64,000 nt of DNA from Curvibacter microcysteis. Its GTDB lineage: Bacteria > Pseudomonadota > Gammaproteobacteria > Burkholderiales > Burkholderiaceae_C. The notes under the pieces were generated by a model. The model searched no databases and was not told the DNA's origin. It saw only the letters and a program-made list of their open reading frames with translations. The translations under genes were made by a program, and so were the position numbers. The stretch is from the NCBI RefSeq assembly GCF_028649435.1, contig NZ_JAQSIN010000002.1, one strand, 5' to 3'. Position 1 is the stretch's first letter. Each line of letters opens with the position of its first letter. Positions 34,062 to 42,635 of the stretch are shown in pieces.

Positions 34062-34801
34062 GTCCCACCGCCTCCGCTTCCAAGAACCTGCTGGAGTTGC
34101 AGGGCGTGCACACCCACATCGGGGCGTACCACATCCTGCACGGTGTTGACCTGGTCGTGCCACGCGGCGAACTGACCCTGCTGCTGGGGCGCAACGGCGC
34201 GGGCAAGACCACCACGCTGCGCACCATCATGGGCCTGTGGCAGGCCTCGCAAGGCAGTTTGCGCTTTGATGGGCGCGACATCAGCCGCCTGCACACGCCG
34301 CAGATCGCGGGCCTGAACATCGCCTACGTGCCCGAGAACATGGGCATCTTCGCCGACCTCACGGTCAAGGAGAACATGCTGCTGGCGGCGCGCCAGGCGC
34401 GCACCGTGGCTCAGATCGACGAGGCCCGGCTGCAGTGGATTTTTGGCCTGTTCCCGGCGGTGCAGAAGTTCTGGAACCACCCGGCGGGCAAGCTGTCGGG
34501 TGGGCAAAAACAGATGTTGGCGGTGTCGCGCGCCATCGTCGAGCCGCGCCAGCTGCTGATCATCGACGAGCCCAGCAAGGGCCTGGCGCCGGTGATGATC
34601 AACAACATGATCGACGCCTTCGCCCAGCTCAAGGCCAGCGGCGTGACCATTTTGCTGGTCGAACAGAACATCCACTTCGCCAAACGCCTGGGGGACAGCG
34701 TGGCGGTGATGGACAACGGCCGCGTGGTCCATGCCGGGCGCATGGCCGAGCTGGCCGAAGACGAGGCATTGCAGCGTTCGCTGCTGGGGTTGGCGCTATG
34801 A
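34058..34801 (+). CDS. livF: Liv-type ABC transporter ATP-binding protein (LivF-like)
   Basis: 247 residues. Walker A GRNGAGKTTT, Q-loop in IAYVPENMGIF, normal signature LSGGQKQMLAVSRA, Walker B LLIIDEPSKGLAP and H-loop LVEQNIHFA. The VPE(N) and EPSKGLAP words are typical LivF features. ATG at 34058 overlaps the LivG-like stop by 4 bases and its own TGA overlaps the permease ATG (34798-34801), giving tight coupling. Unlike its partner it has the canonical signature, so at least one of the two ATP sites has a normal C-loop. Confidence 0.92.
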   Translation: MSPTASASKNLLELQGVHTHIGAYHILHGVDLVVPRGELTLLLGRNGAGKTTTLRTIMGLWQASQGSLRFDGRDISRLHTPQIAGLNIAYVPENMGIFADLTVKENMLLAARQARTVAQIDEARLQWIFGLFPAVQKFWNHPAGKLSGGQKQMLAVSRAIVEPRQLLIIDEPSKGLAPVMINNMIDAFAQLKASGVTILLVEQNIHFAKRLGDSVAVMDNGRVVHAGRMAELAEDEALQRSLLGLAL

Positions 34802-35781
34802 ATTTCAAAGAACTGGACTGGAAGCCGCTGGCCCTGGTGCCGCTGCTGGCCTTGATCGCCTTGCCCCTGGTGGGCTCGGGCTCGACCTGGCTGACCCTGA
34901 CCGTGGCCGGCCTGGCCATGGGCATGATTGTGTTCATCATCGCCTCGGGCCTGACCCTGGTGTTCGGCCTGATGGATGTGCTGAACTTTGGCCACGGTGT
35001 GTTCATTGCGCTGGGCGCTTTTGTCGCCACCAGCGTGCTGGGCGCGATGAGCGACTGGACCCAATCGGCCGAGTTGTGGCGCAACCTGGTGGCGGTGTTC
35101 CCGGCCATGCTGATCGCCATGGCGGTGTCGGGCGCGCTGGGCCTGGCGTTTGAGCGCTATATCGTGCGCCCGGTGTACGGCCAGCACCTGAAGCAGATCC
35201 TGATCACCATGGGCGGCATGATCATTGGCGAAGAGCTGATCAAGGTGATCTGGGGCCCGCAGCAGATCCCGCTGCCGCTGCCCGAAGGCATGCGCGGCGC
35301 CTGGCTGTGGGGCGACGCGGCCATCGAGCGCTACCGCGTGGTGGCGGTGGTGGTGGGCCTGCTGGTGTTTGGCGTGCTGGCCTACACCTTGAACCGCACC
35401 AAGATCGGCCTGCTGATCCGCGCCGGCGTGCAAGACCGCGAGATGGTCGAGTCGCTGGGCTACCGCATCCGGCGCCTGTTTGTCGGCGTCTTCGTGGTGG
35501 GCAGCGCGCTGGCCGGCCTGGGCGGCGTGATGTGGGGCCTGTACCAGCAAAACGTGGTGCCGCAGATGGGCGCACAGGTCAATGTGCTGATCTTCATCGT
35601 GATCATCATCGGCGGCCTGGGCTCCACCGGCGGGGCCCTGATTGGCGCGCTGCTGGTCGGCTTGATGGCCAACTACACCGGGTTTTTGCTGCCCAAGCTG
35701 GCCCTGTTCTCCAACATCGCCCTGATGGTGGCGGTGCTGCTGTGGCGCCCGCAAGGCGTCTACCCGGTGACCAACCGCTGA
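34798..35781 (+). CDS. livH: Liv-type ABC transporter permease (LivH-like)
   Basis: 327 residues, about 8 membrane helices. Family words: ASGLTLVFGLMDVLNFGHGVFIALGAF near residues 43-69, GLNNILIT-like LKQILITMGGMIIGEEL, and RAGVQDREMVESLGYRI, the EAA-like cytoplasmic loop that contacts the ATPases, plus VFIVIIIGGLGSTGGALIGALLVG. ATG at 34798 is used because it gives the 4-base overlap with livF; longer readings run through livF in another frame. Confidence 0.93.
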   Translation: MNFKELDWKPLALVPLLALIALPLVGSGSTWLTLTVAGLAMGMIVFIIASGLTLVFGLMDVLNFGHGVFIALGAFVATSVLGAMSDWTQSAELWRNLVAVFPAMLIAMAVSGALGLAFERYIVRPVYGQHLKQILITMGGMIIGEELIKVIWGPQQIPLPLPEGMRGAWLWGDAAIERYRVVAVVVGLLVFGVLAYTLNRTKIGLLIRAGVQDREMVESLGYRIRRLFVGVFVVGSALAGLGGVMWGLYQQNVVPQMGAQVNVLIFIVIIIGGLGSTGGALIGALLVGLMANYTGFLLPKLALFSNIALMVAVLLWRPQGVYPVTNR

Positions 35782-35791
35782 GGCCCCGACC

Positions 35792-36874
35792 ATGTTGACT
35801 CGACTGATTTCGCACGACAAGCCGCGCAGCAAGCTGCTCGCGGCCCTGCTGCTGGGCCTGCTGCTGGCTTTGGCCTTCGCGCCCTTCATCTTCCCGGGCA
35901 TCAAGGCGCTGAATGTGGCGGCCAAGGTGCTGGTGTTTGTGGTGCTGGTGGCCAGCTTTGACCTGCTGCTGGGCTACACCGGCATCGTGAGCTTTGCCCA
36001 CACCATGTTCTTTGGCATTGGGGCCTACGGCATTGCCATTGCCACCACGCGCCTGGGGCCGACCTGGGAGGCGCTGGCCGTGGGCCTGGGGGCCGCGCTC
36101 TTGCTGTCGCTGCTGCTGTCGCTGGCGGTGGGCCTGTTCTCGCTGCGGGTGCGCGCCATCTTCTTTGCCATGATCACGCTGGCCGTGGCCTCGGCTTTCC
36201 AGACCCTGGCCTCGCAGCTGTCCGAGCTGACCGGGGGCGAGGACGGCCTGACCTTCAAGGTGCCCGAGGTGTTGTCGCCCAGCTTCGAGTGGGCCGAGGA
36301 GCCTTTCCTGGGCGTCTCGCTGGATGGCCGGCTGATCTGCTACTACCTCTTGTTCGTGCTCGCGGTGACGCTGCTGCTGGCCTTGCTGCGCATCGTCAAC
36401 TCGCCTTTTGGCCGCGTGCTGCAGGCGATCCGCGAAAACGAGTTCCGCGCCGAGGCGATTGGCTACCGCGTGGTGGTGTTCCGCACCGTCTCGAGCATGT
36501 TGTCGGCGCTGTTCGCCTGCCTCGCCGGTGCCATGCTGGCGCTTTGGCTGCGCTACAACGGGCCGGACACCTCGCTGTCTTTCGAGCTGATGCTGGACGT
36601 GCTGCTGATCGTGGTGATCGGCGGCATGGGCACCATTTACGGCGCGGCCATCGGTTCAGCCCTGTTCCTGGTGGCGCAAAGCTACCTGCAGGACCTGTTG
36701 CGCTGGGGCAGCGAAGCCACGGCCAGCCTGCCCTGGTTGTCGTCCCTGTTGTCGCCCGACCGTTGGCTGCTCTGGCTGGGCTTGTTGTTTGTGCTGTCGG
36801 TGTACTACTTCCCGACCGGTGTGGTGGGGCGGCTGCGGGCCGCCCGTGAGAACAAGCAGGCGGCGGGCCACTGA
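35792..36874 (+). CDS. livM: Liv-type ABC transporter permease (LivM-like)
   Basis: 360 residues, about 9-10 membrane helices, with the LivM words GYTGIVSFAHTMFFGIGAYG (first half), FGRVLQAIRENEFRAEAIGYRV (EAA-like coupling loop) and ELMLDVLLIVVIGGMGTIYGAAIG (second half). It lies 10 bases after livH and pairs with it to form the membrane channel. A 97-base gap separates it from the oligomer hydrolase gene. Confidence 0.93.
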   Translation: MLTRLISHDKPRSKLLAALLLGLLLALAFAPFIFPGIKALNVAAKVLVFVVLVASFDLLLGYTGIVSFAHTMFFGIGAYGIAIATTRLGPTWEALAVGLGAALLLSLLLSLAVGLFSLRVRAIFFAMITLAVASAFQTLASQLSELTGGEDGLTFKVPEVLSPSFEWAEEPFLGVSLDGRLICYYLLFVLAVTLLLALLRIVNSPFGRVLQAIRENEFRAEAIGYRVVVFRTVSSMLSALFACLAGAMLALWLRYNGPDTSLSFELMLDVLLIVVIGGMGTIYGAAIGSALFLVAQSYLQDLLRWGSEATASLPWLSSLLSPDRWLLWLGLLFVLSVYYFPTGVVGRLRAARENKQAAGH

Positions 36875-36971
36875 GCGATCGGCCCGCGCTGTGTCCGTGT
36901 CCCGGACCCAGGCCCTGGCGGCCTGGGCCGCGATGAGTGTGTCGTGACAAGAACTTCCAGGAGACAAAACC

Positions 36972-39086
36972 ATGCGATTTCCTCTCACCGCCCTGGCTTC
37001 GGCCATGGCCCTGGGCCTGACGGCCTGCGGCAGCGACGGCAACGGTCCAGTCAATGAAAAGCCCAGCTTTCTGGGCGTGGTCAGCAGCGTCGAGTACGAC
37101 GGCGTCACCAACGACTTGCTGAGCGCAGGCCTGGGCAAGAGCGGCCTGCAAAGCGCTGTGCCGCCCAGTTACGCCAACCCGCTCCAACCCACCGCCGCCG
37201 AGCTGCGCCGCGCGGCCATCTACAACAGCTACCGGGGGCTGGTCGACACCACGGCCGCAGGCGGCTACGGCACGTTTTATGGGCCCAATGTCACCGCGTC
37301 CGGCAGTGTGACCACGGGGGAGGGCCTGATCGCAGGCGGTGAATACACCGCTTTCAGCGACGACGGCAGCGGCCTGCAAAACGTCACGTTGGTGGTGCAG
37401 GTGCCCGCGACCTTTGACCGCGACAACCCCTGCATCGTGACGGCCACGTCCTCAGGCTCGCGCGGCGTTTACGGCGCCATCAGCACCGGTGAATGGGGCT
37501 TGAAGAAGGGCTGTGCCGTGGCTTACACCGACAAGGGCACGGGCAGTGCCGGCCATGACCTGGCCAGCGACACCGTGCCCCTGATCGATGGCACCCGCGC
37601 CACCCGCAGTGCGGCCGGCAGTGGCGCACAGTTCAAGGCGCCCTTGTCCGCCAGCGAGCTGCAGAGCCTGAATGCCAGCACGCCGAACCGCCTGGCCTTC
37701 AAGCACGCGCACTCGCAGCGCAACCCTGAAAAAGACTGGGGCCAGTACACCCTGCAAGCGGTCGAGTTTGCTTTTTATGTGCTGAACCAGCGCCTGGGCG
37801 CTGACCTGGGTGGCGGCCAGCGCAGCCGGGCCTTCTTCCCGGACAACACCTTGGTGATCGCCTCCAGCGTGTCCAACGGCGGCGGCGCAGCCATTGCGGC
37901 ATTGGAGCAAGACAGCAAGGGCTTGATCGACGGTCTGGCCGTGGGCGAGCCCGCCATCGAAATGCCGCGCAATGCCAATGTGGTGGTCAAGCGCGGCTCG
38001 GCAGTGCAAGGCGTGAACTCGCGCACCTTGCTCGACTTCACCACCCACGCCCACCTGTACTCGGCCTGCGCCGCGCTCGCCCCCGAGATGGTCGGCACGC
38101 CCTTCCAGGCCACTTACGCTTTGCCTGCGGTCTACGGCGTCCTGGCGACCAACCGTTGCAGCTCGCTGAAGGCGCGCGGCCTGCTCAACGCCACGACCAC
38201 CGCCGCCCAGGCCAGCGAGTCCTGGCAGCGCCTGCGCGACTACGGCTGGGAGCCCGAGGCCGGCAGCCAGATCGCCACTTTGGCCGGTTTTGAAGTGGCG
38301 CCCGCCGTGGCAGTGACCTTTGCCAACGCTTTGGGCCGTTTTGGCGTGCAGGACCACCTTTGCGGCTACAGCTTTGCCGCCACCACGGCCGCGGGCGTGC
38401 CCACGGTGATGAGCGCTGCCGCGCTGGCGCCGATGTACGCCACCGGCAACGGTGTGCCCCCTTCGGCCGGCGTGCAACTGGTGAACAACAAGGCCCCCAC
38501 GGGCGCTGTGCGTGATCTGTTCTCGACCTCGCCCAGCACGGGCTTGGCCGACATGAACATCGACGGCGCCAGCTGCCTGCGCAGCCTGGTCACCGGCGTC
38601 GATGCCGCGGCCCAGCGCGTCAATGCGGGCATTGACGAAACCCGTCGCAGCGGCAACCTGCGTGGCAAGCCTGCCGTGATCGTGCATGGCCGCTCTGACC
38701 CACTGCTGCCGGTCAACCACACCTCGCGCCCTTACCTGGCGCTCAACAAGGTGGTGGAAGGCGCCAACAGCCAGCTCAGCTACCTCGAGGTGACCAACGC
38801 CCAGCACTTTGATGGCTTCATTGGCCTGCCCACGGTGCTGCCGGGTTACGACAGCCGTTTCGTGCCGCTGCACCTGTACCTGAACCGGGCGTTGGATTCG
38901 GTCTATGCCAAGCTGAAGAACGGCACGGCCCTGCCGCCGTCCCAGGTGGTGCGTACCACGCCACGGGGCGGCACCGCGGGCGCCGCGCCTGCGCTGAGCG
39001 CCGCCAACGTGCCGGCCCCCCAGGCCGTGCCGGCCGAGGCGGACCGCATTGCCCTGAGCGGCAACACGGTGACCATTCCCGATTGA
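36972..39086 (+). CDS. D-(-)-3-hydroxybutyrate oligomer hydrolase, lipoprotein
   Basis: 704 residues, near the usual ~690-700 of the 3HB-oligomer hydrolase family. N-terminal signal with lipobox LTAC (acylated C19) followed by GSDG, an outer-envelope anchor. Nucleophile region IASSVSNGGG (Ser301 in S-x-S-N-G-G), then FPDNTLVIASSV and a C-terminal PAVIVHGRSDPLLPVNHTSRPY, where the catalytic Asp is expected, and NAQHFDGFIG with the His. The family cleaves linear 3-hydroxybutyrate oligomers made during poly(3HB) breakdown. RBS AGGAGA. The GAGACAAAACC leader matches other envelope genes here. It follows the Liv-type operon by 97 bases, possibly read-through. Confidence 0.9.
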   Translation: MRFPLTALASAMALGLTACGSDGNGPVNEKPSFLGVVSSVEYDGVTNDLLSAGLGKSGLQSAVPPSYANPLQPTAAELRRAAIYNSYRGLVDTTAAGGYGTFYGPNVTASGSVTTGEGLIAGGEYTAFSDDGSGLQNVTLVVQVPATFDRDNPCIVTATSSGSRGVYGAISTGEWGLKKGCAVAYTDKGTGSAGHDLASDTVPLIDGTRATRSAAGSGAQFKAPLSASELQSLNASTPNRLAFKHAHSQRNPEKDWGQYTLQAVEFAFYVLNQRLGADLGGGQRSRAFFPDNTLVIASSVSNGGGAAIAALEQDSKGLIDGLAVGEPAIEMPRNANVVVKRGSAVQGVNSRTLLDFTTHAHLYSACAALAPEMVGTPFQATYALPAVYGVLATNRCSSLKARGLLNATTTAAQASESWQRLRDYGWEPEAGSQIATLAGFEVAPAVAVTFANALGRFGVQDHLCGYSFAATTAAGVPTVMSAAALAPMYATGNGVPPSAGVQLVNNKAPTGAVRDLFSTSPSTGLADMNIDGASCLRSLVTGVDAAAQRVNAGIDETRRSGNLRGKPAVIVHGRSDPLLPVNHTSRPYLALNKVVEGANSQLSYLEVTNAQHFDGFIGLPTVLPGYDSRFVPLHLYLNRALDSVYAKLKNGTALPPSQVVRTTPRGGTAGAAPALSAANVPAPQAVPAEADRIALSGNTVTIPD

Positions 39087-39113
39087 GTCACCTCGCCACG
39101 ACCATTGACCGAC

Positions 39114-39135
39114 GCGAAGGCCTGCGGGCCTTCGC
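39114..39135 (+). terminator. Hairpin after oligomer hydrolase
   Basis: GCGAAGGCC-TGCG-GGCCTTCGC, a perfect 9-bp stem with a 4-base loop, 28 bases after the stop and 20 bases before the next gene. No T-run follows, so partial termination or RNA stabilisation is more likely than full termination. Confidence 0.45.
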
Positions 39136-39154
39136 CTGAACCGGAACCCTGCCC

Positions 39155-40030
39155 ATGTCCCCGTCCTCCCACTACCTCCAATGCGCTGGCCGTGAAATCC
39201 ACTTCACCGAGTGGGGCTCGGCCCAGGCCCCGGCCGTGATCGCTTGGCATGGCCTGGCGCGCACCGGCCGTGACATGGACGAGCTGGCCCAGCACCTGAG
39301 CGCGCGCTACCGCGTGATCTGCCCCGACACCCTGGGACGCGGCCTGAGCCAGTGGAGCCCCGATCCCGAGCGCGAGTACACCCTGGCCTTCTATGCCCAG
39401 CTGGCGCTGGGCCTGCTGGACGGCCTGGGCTTGCAGCGCGTGCACTGGGTGGGCACCTCCATGGGCGGGGCCATCGGCACGGTCTGCGCGGCAGGCCGGG
39501 TTCAGCCTGGGCTGAAGGGCCGGCTCAAGAGCCTGGTGCTCAATGACAATGCGCCGCAGCTGGCGCAGGCCGCCATCGAGCGCATCCGCTCCTACGCGGG
39601 CCAGCCGCCGGTGTTTGACTCGGTGCTGGCGCTGGAAGCCTTTTTCCGCCAGGTCTACAAGCCCTATGGTTGGCTCAGCGATGCGCAGTGGCGGCGCCTG
39701 ACCGAGACCTCCACGCGGCGCCTGCCGGACGGCCGGGTCACGCCGCACTACGACCCCGCCATGGTGATGCAGTTCACCCACCACCCCGACGACTACCTGA
39801 TCTGGGACCATTACGACGCGCTGGACCTGCCCGTGCTGTGCCTGCGCGGCGCCGAGTCCGACCTCGTGCTGCCCGAGACCACCGCTGAGATGCTGCGCCG
39901 AGGCCCGGGCCTGCGCGGCCAGACCACGGTCATTGAGGTCGCCGGCTGCGGCCACGCCCCCGCACTCAATGTGCCCGACCAGCTGAACTGGGTCAGCGAC
40001 TTCATCGACCGCGCCGAAGCGGCCAGCTGA
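39155..40030 (+). CDS. Alpha/beta hydrolase
   Basis: 291 residues, cytoplasmic (no signal peptide). Alpha/beta-hydrolase pattern: oxyanion/HG-like IAWHGLARTGRDM (residues ~31-43), nucleophile elbow VGTSMGGAIG (Ser in G-T-S-M-G), acid Asp in LDLPVLCLRGAESDLV and catalytic His in EVAGCGHAPAL. This motif set fits esterases, MhpC-type C-C hydrolases and lactonases alike. Following the secreted oligomer hydrolase in the same direction, it could cleave short esters or 3HB dimers inside the cell (inference). Confidence 0.87.
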   Translation: MSPSSHYLQCAGREIHFTEWGSAQAPAVIAWHGLARTGRDMDELAQHLSARYRVICPDTLGRGLSQWSPDPEREYTLAFYAQLALGLLDGLGLQRVHWVGTSMGGAIGTVCAAGRVQPGLKGRLKSLVLNDNAPQLAQAAIERIRSYAGQPPVFDSVLALEAFFRQVYKPYGWLSDAQWRRLTETSTRRLPDGRVTPHYDPAMVMQFTHHPDDYLIWDHYDALDLPVLCLRGAESDLVLPETTAEMLRRGPGLRGQTTVIEVAGCGHAPALNVPDQLNWVSDFIDRAEAAS

Positions 40031-40059
40031 CCCCAGCCGCGCAGCGCCGGGGAGGCCAC

Positions 40060-42495
40060 TCAGCCCCGGCGGCGCCCCCGTGCCCCGCCTTGGGCGCGCT
40101 GGCAGGCCCGGCGGTAGGCCGCCAGCGTCTGCAAGGCCAGGCTTTGCACGCTGGGCTGAGCCGCTGCTGCATCGGCGTCCAAGCCCAGCAAGCGGCGGCC
40201 GCTCAGCAGTTCCATGCCCTGGGCCACATGGGCCATGGTGTAGACCTTGAACTGGCCCGCCGCCACGGCGGCCAGCACCTCGTGCGACAGCATCAGTTGG
40301 CGCTGGTTGCGCGCCGGAATCAGCACCCCGTGCTCACCGCTGAGCCCGGCGTCGCGGCAGACCTGGAACCAGCCCTCGATTTTTTCGTTCAGGCCCCCCA
40401 CGGGCAGCACCTCACCATGCTGGTTCAAGGCACCGGTGACCGCGATGCCCTGGCGCAGCGGCAGGCCTGACAAGGCGGAGAGCAGGGCGAACAGCTCGGC
40501 GCAGGAGGCCGAGTCGCCTTCCACGCCGTCGTACTCCTGCTCGAACACCAGCGAGGCGCTGAGCGCCAGCGGGGCTTGTTCGGCCAGCAACTGGTGCAAA
40601 AAGCCTTGCAGGATCATCACGCCCTTGTCGTGGATGGGCCCGGACAGCTTGACCTCGCGCTCGATGTTGAGCACACCGCCGTGCCCGGCCTGGGTGCGGG
40701 CCGTGATGCGCATGGGCACGCCAAAGCGGTGGTCGCCGGTGTCGATCTGGCTCATGGCGTTGACCTGGCCCAGGGCCTGGCCCTCGGTGGACAGCAGGTG
40801 TTCGCCATGGCGGATGCGCTCCAGCAGCTCCTGCTCGGGCAGGTTGTGGCGCCGGGCGCGCGCTTGCAGGGCGCTGGCCACGTCGGCTGCGCTGACCCAG
40901 GGCGCTCCCCGGCGGCGGCAGGCGGCGGCGCTTTCGATCAGGTCCATTTCGACGCTACCGAGTTGGGCACTCAGGTAGCCCTGGTCGTCGGCCAGTCGGT
41001 GGCTTTGCTCCAGCAAGGCGGCCACACCGCTGGCGTCCACCTGGGGCAGGCCCAGGGCCTGGCAGCGCTGACCCATCCAGATGGCCATCGCCTGGCGGTG
41101 GTCGGGGTGGTCGGCAAAGCGGTCGGCAAAGTCCACCTTGACGCGGAAGCGCCGGGCCATTTCGGGCTCGCTGTCTTGCAGCTTGTAGTAGGCGTCGGGC
41201 GTGCCGATCAGCACCAGGCGCAGGCTCAGGGCCAGGGGCTCAGGCTGCAGGCTGGCGCCGGCCGGGGCACCGCTGCCACCCGCGTCTTCGATTTGCAGCA
41301 GGCGCGAGCGCAGGAAGCGGCGCAAGCGGTCCCACAAGCCCTCGTCTTCGGCCAGGTCGGCCAGGTGCAGCATCAGGTAGCCGCCGTGGGCGCGCAGCAG
41401 GGCGCCGGCGTGGATGGCGTTGTGGTCGGGCGGACCGGCGTCTTCGCCACCCGGGTGTTCGATGCAGCCAAACAGACTGCGCATTTGCGGGTTGTCCTCG
41501 ATCACCACGGGCGCGCCGCGTTGCTCGGCCTGGTCGACCGCCAGGTTCAGCTTCAGGCAGGACTGCCAATGGGCCAGATCGGCTTTGCGGTCGGCCTCGT
41601 CGTCCTCGCCGGCGCGCGGCAAAAACAGCTCGATCTCGTCGAGCGCCTCGCGCTGGGCGGCCTGTGACCAGCGGTGCAGCAGGGCTTGATCCGCCTCGGT
41701 CAGGCCGCTGACGCTGGCCAGGCTGCGCTCGAAAACGGACTGCAGCCAGGGCTTGAGGGTTTTCTCCTGCAGCTCGGACAAGGCCTGGTCGCGGGCCTGT
41801 TCGCGCTCGCGCAGCCGGGCCAGGGCCTGGGCCATCTCACGGCGCACCAGGATTTCAGCGTCGCTGGGGCCGGTGTCCGGGCCGGCCTTGCGGTCCTCGC
41901 GCACCAGCAGTTGCAGGCGCTCGCTGTCGCCTTCCCCGGTGCGCCCCAGCTTGAAGCCGTGGCGGGTGGCCAGGTCTTCCAGGCCCGCCAGGGTGTGCTT
42001 TTCTTCGCGCTCAAAGCCGGTCTCGATCAGCTCGGCGGCCAGCATCACCTCGGCGCCCTCCAGTTGCGCCGGGATGTCGGTGGGCAGTTGGCGGCTCAGT
42101 TGCTGCAGGGCTTGGCGCAGCACCCGCCCCTGGCCGGGTGGCAGTCGCAAGGCCAGGGGACGCAGGGGCTGCTCGAAGTGGTGCAGGAACGCCAGGTCGG
42201 GCGGCACGGGGCGCTGCTGGGCCGCTTCGTGCAGGGCCTGGCGCAGCAAGGAGCTGCGGCCGCTGCCAGGCTCACCGAGCACAAACAGGTGGTAGTCGGG
42301 GGCGTCCAGGTGCAGCCCGAAGTCGGTGGCCTCACGTGCCCGCTGCTGGCCGATCCAGCCGGGGCTGAGGTGGATCAGCTCGGCGGTGCTGGCAAAGCCC
42401 AGCTCGGCGGGCGGGATCTGGCGGCGCAATTGGGCCAGCGGCAAGGTGGGCGCAGCAGGCCAGGTGGACAGGGACGGGAGGGGCTGAACAGGCAT
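40060..42495 (-). CDS. LonB-like ATP-dependent serine protease (Lon-related, AAA_32 type)
   Basis: 811 residues, the Lon-related family distinct from LonA: no LAN substrate domain, an AAA+ region interrupted by a long coiled insert (P-loop GEPGSGRSS at about residues 75-83, charged helical region 150-280), and a C-terminal S16 peptidase domain. The Ser-Lys dyad is intact: S662 (EGDSAS) and K705 (GLNEKIEGW), 43 residues apart, exactly the spacing of the canonical Lon encoded at 56139 (S684/K727). The atypical P-loop (GRSS rather than GKT: Lys replaced by Arg) suggests altered ATP use. Soluble, role unknown. It converges on the hydrolase gene. Confidence 0.88.
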   Translation of the reverse strand: MPVQPLPSLSTWPAAPTLPLAQLRRQIPPAELGFASTAELIHLSPGWIGQQRAREATDFGLHLDAPDYHLFVLGEPGSGRSSLLRQALHEAAQQRPVPPDLAFLHHFEQPLRPLALRLPPGQGRVLRQALQQLSRQLPTDIPAQLEGAEVMLAAELIETGFEREEKHTLAGLEDLATRHGFKLGRTGEGDSERLQLLVREDRKAGPDTGPSDAEILVRREMAQALARLREREQARDQALSELQEKTLKPWLQSVFERSLASVSGLTEADQALLHRWSQAAQREALDEIELFLPRAGEDDEADRKADLAHWQSCLKLNLAVDQAEQRGAPVVIEDNPQMRSLFGCIEHPGGEDAGPPDHNAIHAGALLRAHGGYLMLHLADLAEDEGLWDRLRRFLRSRLLQIEDAGGSGAPAGASLQPEPLALSLRLVLIGTPDAYYKLQDSEPEMARRFRVKVDFADRFADHPDHRQAMAIWMGQRCQALGLPQVDASGVAALLEQSHRLADDQGYLSAQLGSVEMDLIESAAACRRRGAPWVSAADVASALQARARRHNLPEQELLERIRHGEHLLSTEGQALGQVNAMSQIDTGDHRFGVPMRITARTQAGHGGVLNIEREVKLSGPIHDKGVMILQGFLHQLLAEQAPLALSASLVFEQEYDGVEGDSASCAELFALLSALSGLPLRQGIAVTGALNQHGEVLPVGGLNEKIEGWFQVCRDAGLSGEHGVLIPARNQRQLMLSHEVLAAVAAGQFKVYTMAHVAQGMELLSGRRLLGLDADAAAAQPSVQSLALQTLAAYRRACQRAQGGARGRRRG

Positions 42496-42635
42496 GAAAA
42501 AAGGGTTTGCGGGCCGGTCCCCGTGCCGCCTAGGCGCTGGGGAGGCCGGCTCTTGGGGCGGCTCAGCCGACCCGTTGTGAGACGAAAAGCATAACGTGTC
42601 GCCGCCGGGCCAGGCACGGGGGGGACCCAGGGGCT

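Noticed and set aside
34435..34797. N-terminal extension of the LivH-like permease upstream of 34798
   Set aside because: It would overlap livF in another frame; the ATG at 34798 gives the tight 4-base ATGA coupling and a membrane-protein start.
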